Source of the DNA: BOG-1155 sp050012495
GTDB lineage: Bacteria > Desulfobacterota > Syntrophorhabdia > Syntrophorhabdales > WCHB1-27
Assembly (NCBI GenBank): GCA_050012495.1
Contig: JBEKHB010000023.1
Span: 1 to 64,000, forward strand
DNA: 64,000 bases
Direction of reading: 5' to 3'
A program made the translations under genes and the position numbers. How positions within the stretch are numbered: the first letter of the stretch is position 1; every line of letters begins with the position of its first letter. Below the pieces are notes generated by a model. That model searched no databases and was not told the DNA's origin. It saw nothing but the letters and a program-made list of their open reading frames with translations. Shown in pieces: positions 17,496 to 25,068 of this stretch.

Positions 17496-18662
17496 ATGAT
17501 GCTTGGCACCTATTACAAAGGCATTGAGATATACCGTGAAGAGAGGATAATCTACGTCCGCTTTCTCATGCCTCACCGGGTGATCTCCACCTGCCCGGCG
17601 GCAGGAGGCGTGCGCGATGACCTTGACTATCTGTATAATCACCAATCCTGCGAGCCTGCGGGGCATGACCCTGCCGCGCTTCGCCTCATCTCGCCGGACC
17701 CGAAAGGCTACAGGTCCCTGGTGTGCCGGCAATATCGGCTGCCCGACGACCGCTGCGCCACCCTCGGCACCGCGGCGAACATGCGTTACGCCGTCATCAA
17801 GGATGCGTCTTTTCGAGACCTCATTGTGGTGGCGGTCTGTACGGGCGGGGTTGAAGGCAACGCGGGCCGGGTGGGAGACCCTGCCGCCGTCTACGAACAC
17901 GACGGGATGTACGAGAGGATCTCCGGGGAAGAGCCGGTCCTCCACGGCACCATCAACACCATGCTCTTCATCAACCGGGAACTGACGCCGGGGGCAATGG
18001 TGCGCACCGTGATGACGGCGACGGAGGCCAAGACCGCGGCCCTCCAGGAGCTGGCTGTCAACTCCCGCTATTCGAACCGGTTGGCCACCGGGACAGGCAC
18101 CGACCAGATAGGCGCAGCCTCCCGGCTCGATACGGGCACACCCCTCGCCAGCGCGGGCAAACACTCGGCCCTGGGAGAGCTTATCGGCAAGACGGTCCAT
18201 GATGCAATCAAGGGGACCCTTGCCCTCCAGAATTCGCTGACGCCTGAAGGCCAGCGGTCAACAGTGCGCCATATCGAGCGCTTCGGGGCCACCCGGGCGG
18301 GCATGACAGCATCGGTTGCGGCCCGCCTCAGCGGAGAGAAAGGGGACCTCTTTGCCCGGAACTTCACCGTTCTGGAGAGGGATCCTTTGGTGGTGGCAGC
18401 GGTCGCGGCCCTGGTTCACGTGCGGGATAAGGTCACATGGGGCATCCTTCCGCAAAGCTGCGTGCCTGAGTTGTGGGCAACCTACGGTGCGCAGATTGCC
18501 GCCGCAGTCTCCGGCGATTACGCGTTGCTGCCCGGCTATCGCAACACCCTCGCGGAGGCGCATTACGGCCCACAGGATGGGGACTTCCTGCGCCTCGTGG
18601 AGCACGCCATGGCCCTGGGGTTTCAGGACAAATGGTCCGGAGAGACGGGCGGGGAGGAGTGA
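17496..18662 (+). CDS. cbiZ: Adenosylcobinamide amidohydrolase with C-terminal extension
   Basis: The 388-aa protein starts at ATG 17496 behind AAGGGGGAGACAC. Its first 220 residues carry the CbiZ signatures: AANMRYAVI, VAVCTGGVEGNAGRVGDP, HGTINTMLFINREL and TVMTATEAKTAALQEL followed by YSNRLATGTGTDQIG. CbiZ cleaves the amide bond of adenosylcobinamide or (pseudo)cobalamin so that the corrinoid can be rebuilt with a preferred lower ligand. About 150 further residues follow (from roughly SALGELIGKTVHDAIKG) and are predicted helical. Extended forms occur in other bacteria, but I cannot assign a function to the extra part. Being last in the riboswitch operon fits scavenging of foreign corrinoids. 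Confidence 0.9.
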   Translation: MMLGTYYKGIEIYREERIIYVRFLMPHRVISTCPAAGGVRDDLDYLYNHQSCEPAGHDPAALRLISPDPKGYRSLVCRQYRLPDDRCATLGTAANMRYAVIKDASFRDLIVVAVCTGGVEGNAGRVGDPAAVYEHDGMYERISGEEPVLHGTINTMLFINRELTPGAMVRTVMTATEAKTAALQELAVNSRYSNRLATGTGTDQIGAASRLDTGTPLASAGKHSALGELIGKTVHDAIKGTLALQNSLTPEGQRSTVRHIERFGATRAGMTASVAARLSGEKGDLFARNFTVLERDPLVVAAVAALVHVRDKVTWGILPQSCVPELWATYGAQIAAAVSGDYALLPGYRNTLAEAHYGPQDGDFLRLVEHAMALGFQDKWSGETGGEE

Positions 18663-18748
18663 GGAAACGTGGCCACATCGCCGCGGCCTTCCTTTCAACA
18701 GGACGGTCTGGTATAGTCCGGTTGCTTTGAGTTATAATCACCGATACT

Positions 18749-20764
18749 ATGAACCAGGAAATGAGAGAGCAGCTTAACGACGCGCAACACGAGGCAGTGA
18801 CGAGCATCGAGGGTCCCGTGCTCGTTATTGCAGGCGCGGGAAGCGGCAAGACAAGGGTGATAGACTTTCGTGTCCGCTACCTCGTGGAAGGCGGCATCAA
18901 CCCCGCTTCGATCCTGCTCCTTACTTTCACCAGGCGGGCCGCTCAGGAGATGATATCGAGGGCCGCGAAGAGCGATCCGAGGTGCCGGGGCGTGGAGGGT
19001 GGGACTTTCCACTCCTTTGCCAACAAGGTGCTGCGGACATACAGTGATTGTTTCGGCCTTCCGCACAGTTTCACTATTTATGACGAGGCCGATGCGGAGG
19101 AGGCGATACACCGTTGCGCGGTCCGGCTCGGGTTTTACGCCAAGGAGAAAAGGCGTCCGAGAAAGGAGATGCTCAGAAAGATCCTCAGCATGGCCCTCAA
19201 TAAGGAAGTCCCCATCGAAGACGTGCTTGAGCGGTACTATCCGGGCTTCGATCAGTACCTCGACGAGATAAAGGCACTCCGGCAAAAATATATGGAATAC
19301 AAAATCGCGTCCCAGTGCCTGGACTACGACGATCTTCTCCTTTACCTGAAGATCCTGCTGGAAAACGGTGATATCCGTGATCAACTTTCCAGATCATATC
19401 AGTACGTGATGGTGGACGAGTTCCAGGACACGAACGTCATGCAGGCAGACATCGCCTATCACCTGGCCGAACGGCACCGGCGGATCCTGGTAGTGGGGGA
19501 TGACGCCCAATCCGTCTACTCTTTCCGGGGCGCCAGCCATGAGAACATCATGCGTTTTCCCGAGAGGTTTCCGGAGTGCCGAATCATCAAGTTGGAAGAG
19601 AATTACAGGAGCACCCAGGCCATTCTGGATGTGGGCAACGCTGTCCTCGACAACATGCCGAATAAATACGAGAAATGCCTCAGGGCGGCAAAAAAGGAGT
19701 CCGGTGAGAAGCCTCACTTGATCTACTTCAAAGACGCGTACGAGGAGGCAGCGTGGGTTGCCGGGCAGGTGAAGGCTTTCTACGACGAGGGGATGGAGCT
19801 GTCCCATCAGTGCATCCTCTTCCGGTCGGCCTATATCACGATCCCTCTCCAGACGGAGCTCAGCAAAAGGAATATCCCCTTCGCCGTGTACGGGGGCCTC
19901 AAGTTCTACGAAACCGCCCACGTGAAGGATGTCATCGCCCACCTGAAGCTTTTCGAAAACCCTAAGGACGAGCTCGCGTGGAGCCGGGTGCTCTTGCTTG
20001 TGCCGGGCGTCGGCCCGAAGACCGCAGAAAAACTCCTCGGAGAAATCGCCGGTTGTCTGACCCTCGACTCCATCATCAGCAACGTCATTGAACGGCACGT
20101 CCGGGCAGGCGGCGGCTGCGCCGAACGTCTTGCCAGCCTGGGGAAGCTCCTGTCGTCAGCACAGAGAGCCACAAGCCCGGGCGAGAAATGCCAGGCGGTC
20201 GTGCACTATTACGAACCCGTCCTGAGAGAGAAATTCGACCTCGACTGGCACCTCCGCAAGAACGACCTCGAAGCCGTCGCGCAGATATCGGAACGATACG
20301 CCTCCATCCGGGACCTCCTGGTCGACCTTGCGATGGAGCCGCCGGAGCGAGGCGTGAAGGATTTTCACGACACGATCTGGGAGAGACCCCTCATTCTCTC
20401 TACTATCCATTCCGCGAAAGGCCTTGAATGGCGCAACGTCTTCCTCATCGGCGCCCTCGACGGCGTCCTCCCCTCCAGCTACACGACACATGACGCCGAA
20501 GGCCTGGAGGAGGAGCACCGCTTGCTCTACGTCGCCATAACGAGGGCCAGGGAGAGGCTTTACATCCTTGCCCACCACGAGGGCCGCAACAACGGGATCC
20601 GCACCTTCAACCGGCTTTCTCGCTTTATCGATGCTGCGAACGTTCGGGCCTGTCTCGATCAAAACTACCCGTCCTCCGCTCCTGGGCAGGAGCCCGAGGG
20701 AGGTCCAAGGCCGAGTTTCGGCAAAAAGGAACTCCTGTCCAAGCTGCTCGACTCCCTCAAATAA
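18749..20764 (+). CDS. UvrD/PcrA-type superfamily I DNA helicase
   Basis: The 671-aa protein begins MNQEMREQLNDAQHEAV and contains Walker A AGAGSGKTR and LTFTRRAAQEMISRA (motif Ia). Motif II is VMVDEFQDTN and motif III is VVGDDAQSVYSFRGA. ENYRSTQAIL, ILSTIHSAKGLEWRNVFLIG and LYVAITRARERLYIL complete the set. It is an ATP-dependent 3'-5' DNA helicase, probably in repair or recombination. The architecture matches the UvrD/PcrA/Rep family, but I cannot choose among them, and the genome may have another UvrD. It is convergent with the next gene and about 90 bases from cbiZ. Confidence 0.9.
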   Translation: MNQEMREQLNDAQHEAVTSIEGPVLVIAGAGSGKTRVIDFRVRYLVEGGINPASILLLTFTRRAAQEMISRAAKSDPRCRGVEGGTFHSFANKVLRTYSDCFGLPHSFTIYDEADAEEAIHRCAVRLGFYAKEKRRPRKEMLRKILSMALNKEVPIEDVLERYYPGFDQYLDEIKALRQKYMEYKIASQCLDYDDLLLYLKILLENGDIRDQLSRSYQYVMVDEFQDTNVMQADIAYHLAERHRRILVVGDDAQSVYSFRGASHENIMRFPERFPECRIIKLEENYRSTQAILDVGNAVLDNMPNKYEKCLRAAKKESGEKPHLIYFKDAYEEAAWVAGQVKAFYDEGMELSHQCILFRSAYITIPLQTELSKRNIPFAVYGGLKFYETAHVKDVIAHLKLFENPKDELAWSRVLLLVPGVGPKTAEKLLGEIAGCLTLDSIISNVIERHVRAGGGCAERLASLGKLLSSAQRATSPGEKCQAVVHYYEPVLREKFDLDWHLRKNDLEAVAQISERYASIRDLLVDLAMEPPERGVKDFHDTIWERPLILSTIHSAKGLEWRNVFLIGALDGVLPSSYTTHDAEGLEEEHRLLYVAITRARERLYILAHHEGRNNGIRTFNRLSRFIDAANVRACLDQNYPSSAPGQEPEGGPRPSFGKKELLSKLLDSLK

Positions 20765-20922
20765 TGGAAGATAAGAAAAGCAGATCTGCCAGGCCTTCGC
20801 GAGGTGGCCGATTTTGACATGGGAGGACTCTTATGAAGCTTGCAGATCCTGTCACGGAGTATGTGTCGTTAAGGGACCGCGCCGGGGGCGCGGAAGACGC
20901 GTCGAAGAAGGCAACCGGTCCA

Positions 20923-21687
20923 TCAGAGCGTTATGGCGCTCTCCTGCTCAAGGAGCTTTATGTTCCTCTCCCCCTCCGAGGCCACTTCACGAATTATCTC
21001 CTCGCTGAACAGAGGCTTCATGTGGGTGACGTAAACGGTTTTGTCCTGCAGGCCATAGGTGTGGAGGGAGCTTTGGAGCATGGCGAGCGTCATGTGACCG
21101 GTCTTGAGAGCGATCTTCTCCATCCTGTTCGGGAAGGAGACATCCGCCATGATGAACTCGATCCCCTGCTCCTCCCTGGCGACCTCCCAAAACCGTTTTG
21201 TAGGGCCGGAATCGGCGGTGAACATGAAGCCTTTTCCGCCCTCTTTTACCACGAAGGCCGTGCAGACAACCGTATGGGTCACGGGCACGGGCGTTATTTC
21301 CAGGCCGTCGAGGACGACGGCCTTCTCCGCTTCGAGCGGAAAAGGCACGATCACCGGGGATTCCGGTGATGGTATGCGGGTGAAATCAGGATATACCTTG
21401 TTGTTGAAGAGATGTGTGAGCACGATGTCGAGAACGGGCTTGACCGCGGCCAGGCTGATGCGCCGGCAGCCGAGGAAGAACAGGTTGTCGGCAAGGGTAG
21501 GGAGGTCCCTGATGTGGTCCATGTGGGCATGGCTTACGAGGATGGTCCGTATCTTCTTCAGCTCATCCTTGTCGAGCGCCTCCGATACCGTTCCCGCATC
21601 GAGCAGGACCGAATCGTTGAGAAGGAAGGAGGTTACTCTGTGGTATTGCGTGACGCCGCCGTAACAGCCGAGTATCCGTACCTTCAT
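20923..21687 (-). CDS. Metallo-beta-lactamase fold phosphodiesterase, class II cAMP PDE-like
   Basis: The 254-aa protein begins MKVRILGCYGGV and has SHAHMDHIRDLPTLADNL, the H-x-H-x-D-H metal site in a context typical of class II cyclic-nucleotide phosphodiesterases. Further ligands are in VTHTVVCTAF, FTADSGPT and a late VTHMKP. Members hydrolyse 3',5'-cyclic nucleotides, although related MBL enzymes act on other substrates. A CHASE2-cyclase gene starts 1.35 kb away, which makes a cyclic nucleotide substrate more plausible. It is cytoplasmic, with no signal peptide. Confidence 0.75.
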   Translation of the reverse strand: MKVRILGCYGGVTQYHRVTSFLLNDSVLLDAGTVSEALDKDELKKIRTILVSHAHMDHIRDLPTLADNLFFLGCRRISLAAVKPVLDIVLTHLFNNKVYPDFTRIPSPESPVIVPFPLEAEKAVVLDGLEITPVPVTHTVVCTAFVVKEGGKGFMFTADSGPTKRFWEVAREEQGIEFIMADVSFPNRMEKIALKTGHMTLAMLQSSLHTYGLQDKTVYVTHMKPLFSEEIIREVASEGERNIKLLEQESAITL

Positions 21688-21809
21688 CTGTGCAATTGTA
21701 GTAGACGGAGCGGGTTATTGTCAAGACGTCTCCCCTTCTTTGGCGGTCACCGTGGTCACCCATTTTCACCTATGGTCGTTGCCGGCGGCTTGGCCGAGAA
21801 GGGGGGATG

Positions 21810-22901
21810 CTACGTGGGAGAGTCCCAGGAACGGTCTTTCAGGACAGCCAGTCGTTCCACGGCCCTGTGGTAGAGCAGGGTCATGCTCGCGCCGCACTGC
21901 TGGTCGGAAATCTTGAGCGGGTTCCTGGGATACGATGGATCACGCCTGCTCACCTCTTCCGATAAGGTGACGAGTCCGTCCTTGATCTGTTTCAGCGCGT
22001 TGAGATGGGCAAAGTTGCCGGAGCTTCCGTAGTAGGCATCTGCGTGGCAGATCCGCTCCAGTACCAGGCGCTCTGCCTGATGATAGGTGGGGAGTTTGGT
22101 TTTCAGGTAGCCGATCAGGTCGTCCACACTACTCATGGGCCGGTCATCGTCCATTCTGTAGCCGAACTGGGCCAGGAACGGAAGCAGTTCATCCCTCGTG
22201 TGGTGGACTATATGGGTGATCTCATGGATTGTCAGCTCCTCCACGAGGCGTTGCTCCAGGCCGGCAGCCTGCCTCCCGTAGAAATCATGAATCCATTTAT
22301 AGGGAATGGCAATCACCCAGTCAGGTTTCGAGGACTCCCCGGGGGCAAGGTTATAGGGCAGGGCAACGGGAGGAGCAGCTATCGTTGAGAAGATCTCTTC
22401 GCCGAGGAGGACGCGGCCATACACCTCCAGTTTCCTGCCGAAAAGACTGGTTCTCTTCCGGCCGTCCACGGTAAATCCATCAAAGAGGTCGCGCCGGGCT
22501 ATGAGGAAGAGTTTGATCACCGGCATGGCCGCGGGCGATTCGATATAGAAATAGGTCAGAAACATGCCTTTCGGCATGAGCCAACGGTTGGAGTTCTGCA
22601 GGGGGCTCACCTCGTCTTCCGTAATACCGTTGGCCTTGAGCAGCTCAAGGGCGCTTCCTGCCTGTGCCCTGTCGTATTTCACGTAGGCGCGGGTTACGTA
22701 ATCCTTGAGGGCGGAGACCAGGGACTGCCATCTGGGATCGACCTTTGGTCCAAAAGAGAAGGAGGCGGCCGCCGGGGACGGACTGAGTGTGCCGGTCCCG
22801 GCCGCCGCCATGATGCCCGCAACCTGGGCAAACCGCTTGAAGAACGTCCTCCTGTCAACGCCTTTCGGAGACTCCAGGGCCGCTTCTATCGTTCCGCGCA
22901 T
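21810..22901 (-). CDS. Tat-exported protein with HExxH zinc-protease-like motif
   Basis: The 363-aa protein starts at ATG 22901. It carries a twin-arginine signal (RRTFFKRFAQVAGIMAAAG, Arg17-Arg18) ending near PAAA. In the mature part, residues 226-230 read HEITH followed by IVHH, a zinc-metallopeptidase-type HExxH in a predicted helix. I do not recognise the family, and the third zinc ligand is not obvious. The product should be folded and cofactor-loaded before export, as Tat substrates are. It lies between the PDE-like gene and the divergent CHASE2 cyclase. Proteolytic activity is inferred from the motif only. Confidence 0.6.
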   Translation of the reverse strand: MRGTIEAALESPKGVDRRTFFKRFAQVAGIMAAAGTGTLSPSPAAASFSFGPKVDPRWQSLVSALKDYVTRAYVKYDRAQAGSALELLKANGITEDEVSPLQNSNRWLMPKGMFLTYFYIESPAAMPVIKLFLIARRDLFDGFTVDGRKRTSLFGRKLEVYGRVLLGEEIFSTIAAPPVALPYNLAPGESSKPDWVIAIPYKWIHDFYGRQAAGLEQRLVEELTIHEITHIVHHTRDELLPFLAQFGYRMDDDRPMSSVDDLIGYLKTKLPTYHQAERLVLERICHADAYYGSSGNFAHLNALKQIKDGLVTLSEEVSRRDPSYPRNPLKISDQQCGASMTLLYHRAVERLAVLKDRSWDSPT

Positions 22902-23038
22902 ATTGCTCCCTACTCTGTTATCGGCAGAACAGAGGCGCGGGTTAAGACCCGGGAAGGCGCTTTATTGATTGGGGTCTTCAGAATTGGCTTGCCATCAGCG
23001 GATCACCGGCATAAGATAGGGGAGAATCGGAGAGACGG

Positions 23039-24997
23039 TTGAAGCAGACAAGGATCATTCTCGCGATAGGGCTCGTCATCACCCTCTTCTATGTGTTCTG
23101 TTCACTGCAGAAGACACTGCCTCTGGAGCGACTGGAGCTTCTGTTTTACGACCTGAGGTTCCAGTTGCGCGGTAAGGTAACCCCCCCCGACAACATAGTG
23201 ATCGTTGCAATAGATGACGGAAGCCTTGCAAAAGTCGGCCGCTGGCCCTGGGAGAGGAGAAAGCTCGCCGAGATCGTCGATCGCCTGAAAGAGATGGGGG
23301 CGCGAGTCGTGCTCCTGGATATCATATGCGCCGACCCGGCTCCCGGGGACGCCGAGTTTGGCGATGCGATCAGGCGGGCAGGGAACGTGCTTTTGCCCAT
23401 CGTTTTTACGTTCAAGGGCGGAACGCGGCTTATCGAAAACGAAAACCTTACCAGATGGTCTTTTTCCATGATCAGGCACATGGATAATCTGCAGATATTC
23501 CCTCCCATTACCGCCACAAATGTCATACTTGCCCTGGATGAACTCGCGGCCGGGGCCCGTGGCCTCGGCCACATCACCATCATACCCGACAGGGACGGGG
23601 TCCTGCGATGGGAGGTCATGGCCATCGAGTACGGCGGTGAGTTCTATCCTTCCATCGATCTCCAGGCGGCGCGTTTATTCCTCAATCTTCCTCAAGAGGC
23701 GCTCATCGTCGACGCCGCCAGGGGTATCCAACTGGGCGATACCTTTATTCCCACCGATTGCTGGCACCGCGCCTTGATCCATTATTACGGACCGACGAAT
23801 ACCTTCCCCTCTATTTCCGCAGTGGATCTCCTGGAGAAGAAAGTGGATCATCTGCTCCTGAAGGACAAGATAGTCCTCGTCGGAGCAACGGCAACCGGCA
23901 TCCATGACGTGTGGGTCACGCCCGCGTCCCCGGTGATGCCGGGCATAGAAAAACATGCGAACGTCATCGCCTCCATCCTCCAAAAGAGATTCCCCGAGAG
24001 GACAAAGAATATCACGAGCATGCTCGTGCTCCTCGCCTCGGGCATCGTCTTCTCCCTTTGTATGGTGCGGGCAAGGGCGAGCCTCGGTGCGGCGCTCGCC
24101 TTCCTTTTCCTGGCGGGCCTATTCATTGCCGGCTACTGGCTCTATTTCTCCAGGGGACTCTGGGTCGACCTGGGCTTTTCAAGCATAAACCTGCTCTCCA
24201 TATACTTTGTCGTCACGGCCTTCAGGTTTGCCATGGAGGAACGCTACGCCAGACGCATAAGGGGCATGTTCTCCTCCTATGTGACGCAAAAGATCGTCAA
24301 CGAGCTGATCAGAAATCCCAAGCTCGCAAGGCTTGGAGGTGAGCGCAGAGAGCTCACCGTGCTCTTTTCCGATGTCAGGGGTTTCACCACCTTTTCCGAA
24401 GAGCATTCTCCCGAGGAGGTGGTGTCGATCCTGAACGAATACCTGGGAGAGATGACGCAGGTAATCCTCTCATGGGACGGCACGCTGGACAAGTTTATAG
24501 GAGATGAGATCGTTGCGTTCTGGGGAGCGCCCCTGCCCCAGGCGGACCATGCGTCGCGCGCGGTCAGGTGTGCCCTCGAAATGATAGAAAAGCTGCAAGG
24601 GCTCCAGGCGAAGCGGGCCGCGGAGGGCAAGACCGCGCTCGACTGTGGTATAGGCATCAATACGGGCGAGGTACTGGTCGGCAATATCGGGGCCGAGGGC
24701 AAGAAGATGGATTATACCGTCATCGGGGATCACGTGAACCTGGGAGCGCGCGTCGAGGGTCTCACGAGGAGGTACGATTGCCACCTCATCATTACGGAGC
24801 ATACCCTGGAAAAACTGAGGGAATCCATATGCGCCGGCGCTTTCCCCGGCATAAAGGTGAGGGGACTGGAGTCGGTTGCGGTGAAAGGGAGGACAAAACC
24901 GGTGGTCGTCTATGAGGTCAGCGCGACCACGGCAGCGGAGGAGGCGACGATCAGTGAGTGCACCTCCCGGGAAGTTGTCCATTTAACCGAAAAATAA
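23039..24997 (+). CDS. CHASE2-domain adenylate/guanylate cyclase
   Basis: The 652-aa membrane protein starts at TTG 23039. An N-terminal helix is followed by a CHASE2 sensor (ELLFYDLRFQLRG, IVIVAIDDGSLAKVGRWPW), three membrane helices around residues 320-400 and a class III cyclase domain. Catalytic features include LFSDVRGFTTFSEE and KFIGDEIVAFWG (two metal-binding Asp), and DYTVIGDHVNLGARVEG with the transition-state Arg. The Lys in DKFIGDE and the Thr in DYTVIGD suit ATP, so cAMP is the likely product. CHASE2 should sense an extracytoplasmic signal. The PDE-like gene nearby could close the cycle. Confidence 0.92.
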   Translation: MKQTRIILAIGLVITLFYVFCSLQKTLPLERLELLFYDLRFQLRGKVTPPDNIVIVAIDDGSLAKVGRWPWERRKLAEIVDRLKEMGARVVLLDIICADPAPGDAEFGDAIRRAGNVLLPIVFTFKGGTRLIENENLTRWSFSMIRHMDNLQIFPPITATNVILALDELAAGARGLGHITIIPDRDGVLRWEVMAIEYGGEFYPSIDLQAARLFLNLPQEALIVDAARGIQLGDTFIPTDCWHRALIHYYGPTNTFPSISAVDLLEKKVDHLLLKDKIVLVGATATGIHDVWVTPASPVMPGIEKHANVIASILQKRFPERTKNITSMLVLLASGIVFSLCMVRARASLGAALAFLFLAGLFIAGYWLYFSRGLWVDLGFSSINLLSIYFVVTAFRFAMEERYARRIRGMFSSYVTQKIVNELIRNPKLARLGGERRELTVLFSDVRGFTTFSEEHSPEEVVSILNEYLGEMTQVILSWDGTLDKFIGDEIVAFWGAPLPQADHASRAVRCALEMIEKLQGLQAKRAAEGKTALDCGIGINTGEVLVGNIGAEGKKMDYTVIGDHVNLGARVEGLTRRYDCHLIITEHTLEKLRESICAGAFPGIKVRGLESVAVKGRTKPVVVYEVSATTAAEEATISECTSREVVHLTEK

Positions 24998-25004
24998 GTG
25001 AATT

Positions 25005-25025
25005 GCCCCGCCCACAGGGCGGGGC
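25005..25025. terminator. Strong hairpin between convergent genes
   Basis: GCCCCGCCC-ACA-GGGCGGGGC is a perfect nine-base-pair stem with a three-base loop. It lies between the cyclase stop and the convergent FecR gene stop. There is no T-run on either side, so it may end transcription poorly without Rho, or protect mRNA 3' ends. Confidence 0.5.
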
Positions 25026-25068
25026 ATCTGCGCTCCTTTGCCGATAACTCACCACGACGACCGGTCGC

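Noticed and set aside
17244..18200. 318-codon minus-strand frame
   Set aside because: Antisense to cbiZ; Arg/His-rich shadow translation.
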